NCBI RefSeq assembly: GCF_009295635.1
Contig: NZ_WHIW01000001.1
Span: forward strand, 223,335 to 287,334
Source of the DNA: Alkalilimnicola sp. S0819
GTDB taxonomy: Bacteria > Pseudomonadota > Gammaproteobacteria > Nitrococcales > WHIW01
Direction of reading: 5' to 3'
Length of the DNA: 64,000 bases
Part shown: in pieces, positions 9,638 to 17,923 of the stretch
Layout of the letters: each line of letters opens with the position of its first letter
Numbering within the stretch: position 1 is the stretch's first letter
The notes under the pieces: model-generated
The model's input: only the letters and a program-made list of their open reading frames with translations
The model's database searches: none
Told to the model about the DNA's origin: nothing
Made by a program: the position numbers and the translations under genes

Positions 9638-10692
9638 GCATCTTCGCTCGCTATCTGATCCGCACGGTCATCGCGGGCAGCCTGATCGCCCTGCTGGTGA
9701 TCATCTCGCTGGAGCTGGTGTTCGCCTTCGTGGATCAGAGTCAGGACGTGGGCGAGCAGGATTACACCGCGCTCACCGCGCTGCTCTATGTGTTGCTCAC
9801 CGCCCCGTACCGCGCCTACGAGGCCTTCCCCATGGCCACGCTCATCGGCAGTCTGGTGGGCCTGGGAGGGCTGGCGGCGCGTTCCGAACTGGTGGTGATG
9901 CGCGCCGCCGGGGTGTCGGTGCTGGGTGTGGCCCGTGCGGTGATGGCCGCCGGCCTGCTGCTGGCGCTGCTGGCCATGGCGCTGGGGGAATGGGTGGCGC
10001 CGGTTTCCGAGCGCTGGGCTCAGGAATTGCGGGCCCGGGCCATGGCCGAGAAAATCAGTGCCCGGGCCAGCGGCTTCTGGGCGCGGGACGGGCGCTTTTA
10101 TGTGGAAGTGGAGCGGGCCGACAGCGCGCGCTTGCTGCGCGGCGTACGGCTTTACCAGTTCGACGGGGCGGATCTGCAGCGGGTGATCACCGCGGACACG
10201 GCTACCCACACCGGGCGTGGCTGGCAGTTGGACCAGGCCCGCCAGACGGTGTTCGGGCCGCAGGGCGTGGCAGTGGGGCCGGTGAAGGCGTTGAGCTGGG
10301 ATTCGCAGCTCGAACCCGAGGTGCTGGACGTGGTGGTGGTGGAGCCGGAGGCCCTGCCGCTGCGCCAACTCCATACCTATATCGGCTATCTGCGGGACAA
10401 CGGCCTGGAGTCCGAGCGTTACCAGCTCGCCTTCTGGATCAAGCTGGCTACCCCCTTGGCCACCATCACCATGCTATTGCTTACGGTGCCGCTGGTGTTC
10501 GGCTCGCTGCGCACCGTGGGAGCGGGTCAGCGGATCTTCATCGGCGTGCTGATCGGCATCGGCTTCTTTCTGGCCAACCGACTGCTCAACCACGCCGGGC
10601 TGGTCTATGGGCTGCCGCCGGTGCTGAGCGCGCTGCTGCCCACGGGGCTTTTCCTGCTGGCGGGGGTTTGGGCCACGGCGCGGGTGCGCTAG
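9634..10692 (+). CDS. lptG: LPS export permease LptG
   Basis: The partner permease of LptF, 352 residues from the ATG overlapping the lptF stop codon. It has the same architecture: N-terminal amphipathic helix SIFARYLIRTVIAGSL, three membrane helices, a periplasmic beta domain around 130-255 that includes RAGRGW-like strands, and three C-terminal helices. A longer open frame exists upstream but lies inside lptF and lacks a family match. It ends 85 bases before the convergent RDD gene; a 7-bp hairpin with 12-base loop (10717-10742) lies between. Confidence 0.95.
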   Translation: MSIFARYLIRTVIAGSLIALLVIISLELVFAFVDQSQDVGEQDYTALTALLYVLLTAPYRAYEAFPMATLIGSLVGLGGLAARSELVVMRAAGVSVLGVARAVMAAGLLLALLAMALGEWVAPVSERWAQELRARAMAEKISARASGFWARDGRFYVEVERADSARLLRGVRLYQFDGADLQRVITADTATHTGRGWQLDQARQTVFGPQGVAVGPVKALSWDSQLEPEVLDVVVVEPEALPLRQLHTYIGYLRDNGLESERYQLAFWIKLATPLATITMLLLTVPLVFGSLRTVGAGQRIFIGVLIGIGFFLANRLLNHAGLVYGLPPVLSALLPTGLFLLAGVWATARVR

Positions 10693-10716
10693 GAAGGTAT
10701 CCGATCGCTCCCCCGG

Positions 10717-10742
10717 GCTCGCGAAGCTGGCCGTCCGCGAGC
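10717..10742. terminator. Weak hairpin between convergent lptG and RDD gene
   Basis: GCTCGCG (10717-10723) pairs with CGCGAGC (10736-10742). There is no clear T-run on either strand, so termination is a guess based on the convergent position. Confidence 0.35.
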
Positions 10743-10777
10743 TTGCCTTGAGCTCCCCTTGCCACCGGGGCCCTGTC

Positions 10778-11236
10778 CTAGACCGGCGAGCGCTCCGCCG
10801 GTTTCGGCTCCAGAACCAGCTCGGTGCCGGCCGCCAGGTCATGCCAGGTGCGCCCGCGGGGGTCGATGATCGAATGCAGGAAGCCCAGCCCGAACACCGC
10901 CCAGGAGAGCGGGGCCACCAGGAAGCGGATCAGGGCCTGGCGCAGGCTCACCGGCCCGCCGTCCAGGCTCCGCAGGCGCAGCCGCCAGGCGCGCAAGCCC
11001 AGGGTCTGGCCGCCTCGCAGCCAGAAGCCACCGAAGAAGCCGAAGCTCACCAGCAGCAGATAGCCGCGGTAGAGCCAGTCATACCCCTGGATGGCCTCGC
11101 CGTCGGTGAAGGGCAGCCACAGGGCGGTGGCCAGCATCAGCAGGGCAAGCAGCAGCAGGCTGTCGTAGAAGATGGCCGTCAGCCGGCGCAGCAGGCCGCC
11201 GTGCTGGGCGCGCTTGGAAGGAGTAGTGCCGGTCAC
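10778..11236 (-). CDS. RDD family membrane protein
   Basis: A 152-residue protein with an RDD domain: RRLTAIFYDSLLLLALLML (Arg-Asp in the first helix), then two further hydrophobic segments and WHDLAAGT at the C-terminus, which matches the usual end of RDD proteins. The function of the family is mostly unknown; some members are transport-related. The start chosen is GTG at 11236, because the first helix would otherwise be lost and the only alternative is a long non-coding extension antisense to pcnB. The gene lies 33 bases downstream of tRNA-Glu on the same strand and may be read through from its promoter. Confidence 0.85.
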   Translation of the reverse strand: MTGTTPSKRAQHGGLLRRLTAIFYDSLLLLALLMLATALWLPFTDGEAIQGYDWLYRGYLLLVSFGFFGGFWLRGGQTLGLRAWRLRLRSLDGGPVSLRQALIRFLVAPLSWAVFGLGFLHSIIDPRGRTWHDLAAGTELVLEPKPAERSPV

Positions 11237-11269
11237 GCTGGGTATCCGTTGTTCGGCCGAACCGGGGGT

Positions 11270-11345
11270 TGGCGCTCCCACGGGGAATTGAACCCCGGTT
11301 TCCGCCTTGAGAGGGCGGCGTCCTGAACCGCTAGACGATGGGAGC
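11270..11345 (-). tRNA. tRNA-Glu (CTC)
   Basis: A 76-nt cloverleaf with encoded CCA. Acceptor GCTCCCA pairs with TGGGAGC, the T arm is CGGGG-TTCAATT-CCCCG, and the anticodon loop CTCTCAA between CCGCC and GGCGG gives CTC (codon GAG). The D arm GTCTAGCGGTTCAGGAC is the glutamate type. A promoter candidate is directly upstream. Confidence 0.96.
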
Positions 11346-11389
11346 GTGTCCGTATCGATCTCGGGCCTGCAAGCCCGTCGAGGCGGTGC

Positions 11390-11418
11390 TATTATACGCG
11401 CACTTTGAGCCCGCTCAA
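11390..11418. promoter_or_regulatory. Overlapping divergent promoters of tRNA-Glu and pcnB
   Basis: On the minus strand TATAAT (11396-11391) with TTGAGC (11418-11413) and a 16-base spacer faces tRNA-Glu. On the plus strand the same bases read TATTAT (11390-11395) and could serve pcnB, with a poor -35 (CTGCAA, 11367-11372). The minus-strand promoter is the stronger match. Confidence 0.5.
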
Positions 11419-11422
11419 GCGC

Positions 11423-12754
11423 ATGCTGCTCGTGAACGAACAGGACAACAAGCTGACACCGACTATCATATCCCGCGCCGATCACAGTATTTCGCGCGCC
11501 AATATCAGCGAGAACGCCCTCAAGGTGCTGTACCGGCTGAAGAACGCCGGCTACCAGGCGCATCTGGTGGGCGGCGGTGTGCGTGATCTCTCCCTGGGCC
11601 GCGAGCCCAAGGACTTCGATGTCGCCACCGACGCCACCCCCGAGGACGTCAAGGCGCTGTTCCGCAACTGCCGCCTGATCGGCCGGCGCTTTCGCCTCGC
11701 CCACGTGCACTTCGGCCGCGAGATCATCGAGGTGGCCACCTTTCGCGCCCTGCACGACGGCAACGGCGAAGAGACAGAGGGTGGCGAGGTGGCCTTCCAG
11801 GATGGGCGCATCGTGCGCGACAACGCCTACGGCACCCTGGAAGAGGACGCGCTGCGCCGCGACTTCACGGTCAACGGGCTGTACTACAACATTGCCGATT
11901 ACTCGGTGGTGGATTATGTGGGCGGCATGGCCGATCTGCAGGCCGGACTGATCCGTCTGATCGGCGATCCGGAGGTTCGCTACCGGGAAGACCCGGTGCG
12001 CATGTTGCGCGCCGTACGCTTCGCCGCGAAGCTGGGCTTTCTGATCGAGCAGAACAGCGCCGAGCCCATCGGCGAGATGGCCGCCACCCTGGAGCAGATC
12101 CCGCCGGCGCGGCTGTTCGAGGAGGTGCTCAAGCTGCTGATGGGCGGCATGGGTGTGCAGACCTTCGAGGCGCTGCGTCATTACGGCCTGTTCAATCAGC
12201 TCTTTCCCGGCACCGACCAGGCCCTGGACAGCGATCCCCACGGCCAGGCCATGGGGTTTGTCTCCCGGGCGCTGGCCAATACCGATGCGCGCATCGCCGA
12301 GGACAAGCCGGTGACCCCGGCTTTCCTGTTCGCCGCGCTGCTCTGGCCGCAGCTGCGCCATCGCGCCGAGGCGCGGGTGGCCAGTGGCGACAACCTGGCG
12401 CTCGCCTTGCAAGAGGCGGGCAGCGAAGTGTTGGCCGAGCAGATGCAGCGGGTGGCTATCCCCAAGCGTTTCAGCCTGCCCATGCGCGAGATCTGGCTGC
12501 TGCAGCCGCGCTTCGAACGCACGCACGGCAAGCGCGCCCAGCGCCTGCTGAGTCATCCGCGCTTTCGCGCCGCCTACGATTTCCTGCTGCTCCGCGCCGC
12601 CGTCGGCGAAGTGCCGGAGGAGCTGGCCCAGTGGTGGACCGAGGTGCAGGACTCGCCCGAGGCCGCGCAGGCCGCCCAGGAGCGCTCCGAAGCGGGTGCC
12701 CGGCGCCGGCCTCGTCGACGCCGCGGCGGGCGGCGCTGCACCCCCTCCGAGTAG
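11423..12754 (+). CDS. pcnB: Poly(A) polymerase I
   Basis: A nucleotidyltransferase that adds 3' poly(A) tails to RNAs and so marks them for decay. From the ATG at 11423 it has 443 residues. The catalytic core shows GGGVRD at 50-55 and DFD at 64-66, with the class II motifs GRRFRLAHVHFG and RDFTVNGLYYN following. The C-terminal tail is short and very basic (ARRRPRRRRGGRR), as in other PcnB proteins. The start is uncertain: TTG at 11405 and GTG at 11432 are in frame and no strong Shine-Dalgarno is visible for any. It ends 2 bases before folK. Confidence 0.95.
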   Translation: MLLVNEQDNKLTPTIISRADHSISRANISENALKVLYRLKNAGYQAHLVGGGVRDLSLGREPKDFDVATDATPEDVKALFRNCRLIGRRFRLAHVHFGREIIEVATFRALHDGNGEETEGGEVAFQDGRIVRDNAYGTLEEDALRRDFTVNGLYYNIADYSVVDYVGGMADLQAGLIRLIGDPEVRYREDPVRMLRAVRFAAKLGFLIEQNSAEPIGEMAATLEQIPPARLFEEVLKLLMGGMGVQTFEALRHYGLFNQLFPGTDQALDSDPHGQAMGFVSRALANTDARIAEDKPVTPAFLFAALLWPQLRHRAEARVASGDNLALALQEAGSEVLAEQMQRVAIPKRFSLPMREIWLLQPRFERTHGKRAQRLLSHPRFRAAYDFLLLRAAVGEVPEELAQWWTEVQDSPEAAQAAQERSEAGARRRPRRRRGGRRCTPSE

Positions 12755-12756
12755 CC

Positions 12757-13257
12757 GTGGCGGAACGGGTTTTCATCGGGCTCGGCAGCAATCTCGCCGA
12801 GCCGGCGCGTCAGGTCCGTGACGCGCTGCGCGACCTGGGCGCGCTGCCCGATACCCGGCTGGTCCGTCAATCCTCCCTGTATGCCAGTCCGCCCATGGGG
12901 CCGCCCGATCAACCCGATTACATCAACGCCGTGGCCGAGCTGCGCACCGAGCTCGCCCCCCTGGCGCTGCTGGCGCAGTTGCAGGGGCTGGAGCGGCGGT
13001 CCGGGCGAGAGCGGGTTGTGCGCTGGGGGCCGCGCACGCTGGATCTGGATATCCTGCTCTGGGGCGAGCGGAAACTGGCTCTGGAGGGGCTGACCGTGCC
13101 CCACCCGGGCGTGCACGAGCGCGCCTTTGTCCTGTATCCTCTGGCCGAGATCGCGCCGGGGCTCAGCGTGCCCGGGCGCGGCGAATTGGGGGCGCTGCTG
13201 GCGCAGTGTGAACGAGGCGGTCTGCGGCGACTGGAGCCCGGCCATCCGGCGGTCTGA
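12757..13257 (+). CDS. folK: 6-hydroxymethyl-7,8-dihydropterin pyrophosphokinase
   Basis: Transfers pyrophosphate from ATP to hydroxymethyl-dihydropterin in folate synthesis. The 166-residue product starts at GTG 12757, two bases after the pcnB stop, giving AERVFIGLGSNLAEP with the family N-terminal GLGSN at 8-12. The PROSITE-type signature WGPRTLDLDILLWG is complete, as is VPHPGVHERAFVLYPLAEI. The open frame extends upstream over the pcnB end, but that part has no family similarity. pcnB-folK is a conserved pair in gammaproteobacteria. Confidence 0.96.
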   Translation: MAERVFIGLGSNLAEPARQVRDALRDLGALPDTRLVRQSSLYASPPMGPPDQPDYINAVAELRTELAPLALLAQLQGLERRSGRERVVRWGPRTLDLDILLWGERKLALEGLTVPHPGVHERAFVLYPLAEIAPGLSVPGRGELGALLAQCERGGLRRLEPGHPAV

Positions 13258-13262
13258 GCGGC

Positions 13263-13916
13263 ATGAACACGACAAAACCTCGCTACATCGTGGTCGAAGG
13301 CCCCATCGGGGTGGGCAAGACCAGTCTGGCCCGGCGCCTGGCCGAGAGTTTCGGCAGCGAACTGCTGCTGGAGCGTGCCGAGGACAACCCCTTCCTGGAG
13401 CGCTTCTATCAGCAGCCCCGGGACGCGGCCTTCCCCACCCAGCTGTTCTTCCTCATGCAGCGCGCCGAGCAACAGCGCGCCCTGCGCCAGGGGGACATGT
13501 TCCGCCCGGCGCTGGTGTCGGATTACCTGTTCGACAAGGATCGCCTGTTCGCCCGGCTCAACCTGCGCGAGGCGGAGTTCAACCTGTACGACAAGGTATA
13601 CCGGGAGCTCGCCCTGGACGCGCCGGCGCCGGATCTGGTGATCTACCTGCAGGCGCCGGTGGAAGTGCTGGTGGAGCGCATACAGCGCCGCGGCATCGCC
13701 TACGAGCAGCAGATGGCCCAGCCCTACCTGCAGGGCCTGAGCGAATCCTATGTGCAGTTTTTCTACCACTACGAGCAGGCCCCGCTCTTGATCGTCAACA
13801 CCCGGGACATCAATCCGGTGGATAACGATCGGGAATACGCCCTGCTGCTGGAGCAGATCCGCAGCGTGCGCAGTGGTCGTCATTACTTCAATCCGGCGCC
13901 CATGGCGCTGGCCTGA
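13263..13916 (+). CDS. Deoxynucleoside kinase
   Basis: A 217-residue P-loop kinase of the dNK/dGK family that phosphorylates deoxynucleosides for salvage. The P-loop GPIGVGKTS is at 13-21, followed by NPFLERFYQQP and the SDYLFDKDRLFARLNL stretch (substrate site), and an RRGIAYEQQ lid region. It is 5 bases after folK and 35 before panB. The folK-kinase-panB order is recurrent in gammaproteobacteria such as Legionella-type genomes. Substrate preference cannot be read from sequence. Confidence 0.9.
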   Translation: MNTTKPRYIVVEGPIGVGKTSLARRLAESFGSELLLERAEDNPFLERFYQQPRDAAFPTQLFFLMQRAEQQRALRQGDMFRPALVSDYLFDKDRLFARLNLREAEFNLYDKVYRELALDAPAPDLVIYLQAPVEVLVERIQRRGIAYEQQMAQPYLQGLSESYVQFFYHYEQAPLLIVNTRDINPVDNDREYALLLEQIRSVRSGRHYFNPAPMALA

Positions 13917-13951
13917 GTCCTTCCCTCTCTCAACAGCCACAGGTTCTATTC

Positions 13952-14776
13952 ATGTACGCAGGTGAACGCGAAGTCCGTCCGCAGTCGCCGGTGACTGTCT
14001 CCCGCTTGCAGCGCATGAAGCGCGACGGCGAGAAAATCGCCGCACTCACGGCCTACGATTACAGCTTCGCCTCAGTGCTGGAATCGGCGGGCATGGACGT
14101 GATCCTGGTGGGGGATTCCCTGGGCATGGTCATGCAGGGGCGCGAGACTACCCTGCCCGTGACCGTGGACGAGATCATCTACCATAGTCGCTGTGTGGCC
14201 GCCGGCCGCCAGCGCGCCCTGCTGATGGTGGACATGCCCTTCATGAGCTACGCCACCCTCGACCAGGCGCTGGCCAACGCCGCGCGGCTGATGAAAGAGG
14301 GCGGTGCCCATATGGTCAAGCTGGAAGGGGCCGGGGAGCAGGCGGAGCTGGTGTCGCGCCTGACGCTGGCCGGCATTCCTGTATGCGCGCACCTGGGCCT
14401 GCAGCCCCAGCTGGTGCACAAGATCGGCGGCTACAAGGTGCAGGGGCGCGAGGACGCCGCCGCTCAGGTCATGTTCGACGACGCCCGGCTGCTGCAGGAT
14501 GCCGGCGCCGACGCCTTGCTGCTGGAGTGCGTGCCGGCGGCACTCGCCGAGCGCATCAGTCGTGCCCTGCGGATCCCGGTAATCGGCATAGGCGCCGGCC
14601 CCGGCTGCGATGGGCAGATCCTGGTGCTCCAGGACATGATCGGCATCACCCCCGGGCGTACGCCGAAATTCTCCCGCGACTTCATGCAAGGCCAGGGCTC
14701 CGTGCAAGACGCGGTGGCGGCCTACGTGCAGGCGGTGAAAGCGGTGAGCTTCCCCGCCGAGGAGCATTGTTTCTGA
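13952..14776 (+). CDS. panB: Ketopantoate hydroxymethyltransferase
   Basis: Converts alpha-ketoisovalerate and methylene-tetrahydrofolate to ketopantoate, the first committed step toward pantothenate. The 274-residue protein carries [29 protein letters not shown] (metal and substrate site), KLEGAG, HLGLQPQ and [17 protein letters not shown], all typical of PanB. The stop overlaps the panC start by one base (TGATG), so the genes are translationally coupled. The neighbouring folate gene supplies the cofactor pathway. Confidence 0.97.
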   Translation: MYAGEREVRPQSPVTVSRLQRMKRDGEKIAALTAYDYSFASVLESAGMDVILVGDSLGMVMQGRETTLPVTVDEIIYHSRCVAAGRQRALLMVDMPFMSYATLDQALANAARLMKEGGAHMVKLEGAGEQAELVSRLTLAGIPVCAHLGLQPQLVHKIGGYKVQGREDAAAQVMFDDARLLQDAGADALLLECVPAALAERISRALRIPVIGIGAGPGCDGQILVLQDMIGITPGRTPKFSRDFMQGQGSVQDAVAAYVQAVKAVSFPAEEHCF

Positions 14777-15618
14777 TGCGCATCGAACATGGCATCGCCG
14801 GTCTGCGCGAGCAGTTGGCCGCCTGGCGCGCGGCCGGCGAGCGCATCGCCCTGGTGCCCACCATGGGCAATCTGCACGAAGGCCATTTGGCGCTGGTGGA
14901 CGAGGCCCGCCGCCAGGCGGGTCGCGTGGTGGTCAGCATCTTCGTCAACCCGCTGCAGTTCGGCGAGGGCGAGGATTTCGACGGCTATCCGCGCACCCTG
15001 GAGACGGACTGCCGCCAGCTTGAGGCGCGGGGCGCGGACCTGGTGTTCGCGCCCTCGGTGGCCGAGATGTACCCCGATGGCGCCCGCCCCCTGACCCGCG
15101 TGACCGTGGCGGGCATTTCCGAAGGGCTGTGCGGGGGCTCCCGGCTGGGGCACTTCGATGGGGTCGCCACGGTGGTGAGCAAGCTGTTCAACATCGTCCA
15201 GCCGGACCTGGCCGTGTTCGGGAAGAAGGATTACCAGCAGCTGCAGGTCATCCGCCGCATGGTCCGCGATCTGAACATGCCCCTGTGCATCATTGGCCTG
15301 GATACGGTGCGCGAGCCCGACGGGTTGGCAATGAGTTCCCGTAACGGGTATCTTTCCCCGGCCGAGCGTGACCGGGCCTCCGCCCTGAACCGCATCCTGG
15401 CCGAGGCCGTGGCGCGGATCCGGGCTGGCGAACGGGACTGGATGGCCCTGGAAAGCTGGGGGCGGCAGGCCCTGAACGAGGCGGGCTTCGAAACCGATTA
15501 TTTCGAAGTGCGCCGACGCGAGGACCTGGCGCGAGCGCAGGAGGACGATCGGGAATTGATCGTCCTGGCCGCCGCCTGGCTGGGCCGGGCACGGCTTATC
15601 GACAATCTGGAAGTCTGA
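14776..15618 (+). CDS. panC: Pantothenate synthetase
   Basis: Joins pantoate and beta-alanine with ATP, by an adenylate intermediate. The 280-residue product has the nucleotidyltransferase HxGH motif as HEGH (34-37) within [18 protein letters not shown], the FGKKDYQQL loop and the KMSKS-like AMSSRN. The ATG at 14776 overlaps the panB stop codon; a much longer open frame upstream is only the shadow of panB. Confidence 0.97.
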   Translation: MRIEHGIAGLREQLAAWRAAGERIALVPTMGNLHEGHLALVDEARRQAGRVVVSIFVNPLQFGEGEDFDGYPRTLETDCRQLEARGADLVFAPSVAEMYPDGARPLTRVTVAGISEGLCGGSRLGHFDGVATVVSKLFNIVQPDLAVFGKKDYQQLQVIRRMVRDLNMPLCIIGLDTVREPDGLAMSSRNGYLSPAERDRASALNRILAEAVARIRAGERDWMALESWGRQALNEAGFETDYFEVRRREDLARAQEDDRELIVLAAAWLGRARLIDNLEV

Positions 15619-15726
15619 ATTGAAGAGCACACGGTGGCGGCGATAACATGCTGCCTTGCAATAGGGCGGATCACGGGCCAAGGCGTCCGGTCCGCCCCGT
15701 CAGACGACGACAGATGGTGAAACGCT

Positions 15727-16107
15727 ATGCTTCTCAATATGCTCAAGTGCAAGCTGCATCAGGCACGCGTGACCCAGACCGAACTGGATTACGAAGGCTC
15801 CTGCGCCATTGATGCCGAACTGCTGGACGCGGCGGGCATTCATGAATACGAGCAGATTCAGATCTACAACATCGCCAACGGCGAGCGCTTCACCACCTAC
15901 GCCATTCGTGGCGAGGCCGGCAGCGGCATGATCTCCATGAACGGCGCCGCGGCCCACAAGGCCAACGAGGGCGATCGAGTGATCATCTGCGCCTATGCCC
16001 AGGTGGATCAGGAAGAGCTGGCCAGCTACCAGCCCACCCTGGTCTACTGCGACGAGCACAATCGCATCACCCACCGGCGCAGCGCGATTCCCCTGCAGGT
16101 CGCCTGA
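15727..16107 (+). CDS. panD: Aspartate 1-decarboxylase
   Basis: Makes beta-alanine from aspartate using a pyruvoyl group formed by self-cleavage. The cleavage site Gly24-Ser25 is intact in DYEGSCAID, which also confirms the start codon. The 126-residue length and the segments [10 protein letters not shown] and [10 protein letters not shown] are standard. It supplies the second PanC substrate and follows panC by 108 bases. Downstream are two small hairpins before pgi. Confidence 0.97.
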   Translation: MLLNMLKCKLHQARVTQTELDYEGSCAIDAELLDAAGIHEYEQIQIYNIANGERFTTYAIRGEAGSGMISMNGAAAHKANEGDRVIICAYAQVDQEELASYQPTLVYCDEHNRITHRRSAIPLQVA

Positions 16108-16158
16108 GCGGTTTGCCGGGCCGTTTAATTCGGCCGACTGTGACCTTATGCCTATAGC

Positions 16159-16180
16159 AACGCCACCCGAGGGTGGCGTT
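16159..16180 (+). terminator. Hairpin terminator after panD
   Basis: AACGCCACC (16159-16167), loop CGAG, GGTGGCGTT (16172-16180). The T-tract is short. A second smaller hairpin (GGGCCG/CGGCC, near 16118-16135) precedes it. Confidence 0.5.
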
Positions 16181-16219
16181 TGCGTACAATAATCCACGGC
16201 AGAAGGAAACGGCCCAATC

Positions 16220-17860
16220 ATGGAAGCCCTGCGGTCCACGCCCGCCTGGCGCGAGCTGGAGAAACTCCGGCGCGAGCGCCAGGGACAGACCCTGCGTGAG
16301 CTCTTCGAGCAGGATGCTCACCGATACCAGCGCCTGGCGTTTGGCGATGAATCGCTGTGGCTGGACCTCTCCAAGACTCACCTCGATGAATTGCTGCTGA
16401 GCGGGCTGCTGGCGCTCGCCCGGGAGGCCGAGCTGGAAGCGTGGCGTGAGCGGCTGTTCCGCGGCGAGGCGATCAACCACACCGAGGGCCGGGCGGCCTT
16501 GCACACCCTGCTGCGTGATCCGGACGGCGAGCCGTTGATGCTGGCCGATACGGATATGCGCGCCGAACTCCGGGACGTGCACGGGCGCATGCGCACGCTG
16601 GTGGAGGCCGTGCGTCAGGGTGATTTTACCGGCCATGCCGGCGAGACCATCACCGACGTGGTGCAGATCGGTATCGGTGGTTCCGACACCGGGCCGCGCC
16701 TGGCGGTAGAGGCCCTGGCCCACGGCGCGGACGGTCCCAGAGTGCATTTCGTGGCCAATCTGGATGGCGTGGAGCTGGAGCGCGCCTTGAGCGGCGTCTC
16801 GCCCGGGCGCACGTTGGTGCTGCTGATCTCCAAGAGCTTCAACACCCGTGAAACCCTGATCAACGGCGCCCGGGCGCGTGACTGGCTGCTGGCGCACGGC
16901 GGCAAGGCCGCGGTGCAAACCCAGCTTTTCGCCGTCACCGCCCGCCCCGACCGAGCCCGGGAGTTCGGCCTGCGGGATGAGCGCATCTTTCCGCTGTGGG
17001 ATTGGGTGGGCGGGCGCTACAGTCTGTGGTCCGCCGTGGGGCTTTCGGTGGCGCTGGCGCTGGGTTGGCAGGCCTACCAGGAGCTGCTCGCCGGGGCGCG
17101 GGCCATGGATCGGCATTTCCGCGAAGCGCCCCTGGAGCGCAATCTGCCGGTGCTGTTGGCGCTCAGCGGTATCTGGTACAGCAACTTCGAAGACGCCCAG
17201 AGCATTGCCGTGGTGCCCTATACCGAGCGGCTCGCGCGCCTGCCCGCCTATCTGCAGCAGCTGGAGATGGAGAGCAACGGCAAGCGGGTGGACCGGGACG
17301 GGCGGTTGGTGGACTACCACACCGCGCTGCCGGTCTGGGGGCAGACCGGCACGCCTGCGCAGCACGCCTTCTTCCAGGCCCTGCACCAGGGCACCCGGGT
17401 GGTGCCGGTGGAGTTCATCGGCGTGGCGGAGCCCCTCACGACGAGCGACGGGCTGCACGATGAACTCATGGCCAATTTGTTCGCCCAGGGCCAGGCGCTG
17501 ATGCAGGGTCGCAGTGCCGAAGAGGCCCGGGCGGAGATGGCCGCGGAGGGCCTGGATGACGCCGCCATTGCCCGCTTGCTGCCTTATCGGGTCTTTCCCG
17601 GCGACCGCCCCAGCAGCCTGCTGCTGCTGCGACGGCTGGACGCCGATGCCCTGGGGCGGCTGATCGCGCTCTACGAGCACAAGGTGTTCGTGCAGGGGGT
17701 GATCTGGCGGCTCAACAGCTTCGATCAGTGGGGCGTGGAACTGGGCAAGCAGTTGGCGGATGCCTTGCTGCCCGCCCTCCGTGACGGTCTGAACGGAGCG
17801 GGCCTGGATGACTCCACCGCCGGCCTGGTGGCCCAATACCGCCGCTGGCGCGGCCGGTAG
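16220..17860 (+). CDS. pgi: Glucose-6-phosphate isomerase
   Basis: Interconverts glucose 6-phosphate and fructose 6-phosphate. The 546-residue product matches the usual bacterial length of about 550 and shows VQIGIGGSDTGPRL, the signature RYSLWSAVGLSVALALG, MESNGKRV with the catalytic glutamate, GQTGTPAQHAFFQALHQGT with the histidine, and IWRLNSFDQWGVELGK. Start at ATG 16220, preceded by AAGGAA. The TAG stop codon lies inside the left arm of a REP-like palindrome; the last three codons before it are RGR. Confidence 0.97.
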   Translation: MEALRSTPAWRELEKLRRERQGQTLRELFEQDAHRYQRLAFGDESLWLDLSKTHLDELLLSGLLALAREAELEAWRERLFRGEAINHTEGRAALHTLLRDPDGEPLMLADTDMRAELRDVHGRMRTLVEAVRQGDFTGHAGETITDVVQIGIGGSDTGPRLAVEALAHGADGPRVHFVANLDGVELERALSGVSPGRTLVLLISKSFNTRETLINGARARDWLLAHGGKAAVQTQLFAVTARPDRAREFGLRDERIFPLWDWVGGRYSLWSAVGLSVALALGWQAYQELLAGARAMDRHFREAPLERNLPVLLALSGIWYSNFEDAQSIAVVPYTERLARLPAYLQQLEMESNGKRVDRDGRLVDYHTALPVWGQTGTPAQHAFFQALHQGTRVVPVEFIGVAEPLTTSDGLHDELMANLFAQGQALMQGRSAEEARAEMAAEGLDDAAIARLLPYRVFPGDRPSSLLLLRRLDADALGRLIALYEHKVFVQGVIWRLNSFDQWGVELGKQLADALLPALRDGLNGAGLDDSTAGLVAQYRRWRGR

Positions 17861-17923
17861 GAGCGGCGGCTGGCCGCGAATCTTGCCCCGGGAAAGGTAT
17901 TCGCGGCCAGCCGCCGCCCCTAC
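17857..17923. repeat. REP-like palindrome joining pgi and queG ends
   Basis: The left arm (17857-17880) and right arm (17900-17923) match at 23 of 24 positions, with a 19-base loop. It shares the GTAGGAGCGGC head with the element at 2799-2871. The TAG in each arm is a stop codon: for pgi on the plus strand (17858-17860) and for queG on the minus strand (17922-17920). Confidence 0.85.

Noticed and set aside
11237-12556. Minus-strand open frame continuing upstream of the RDD gene through tRNA-Glu and opposite pcnB
   Set aside because: It crosses a tRNA and runs antisense to pcnB; only the part after the GTG at 11236 has an RDD domain.
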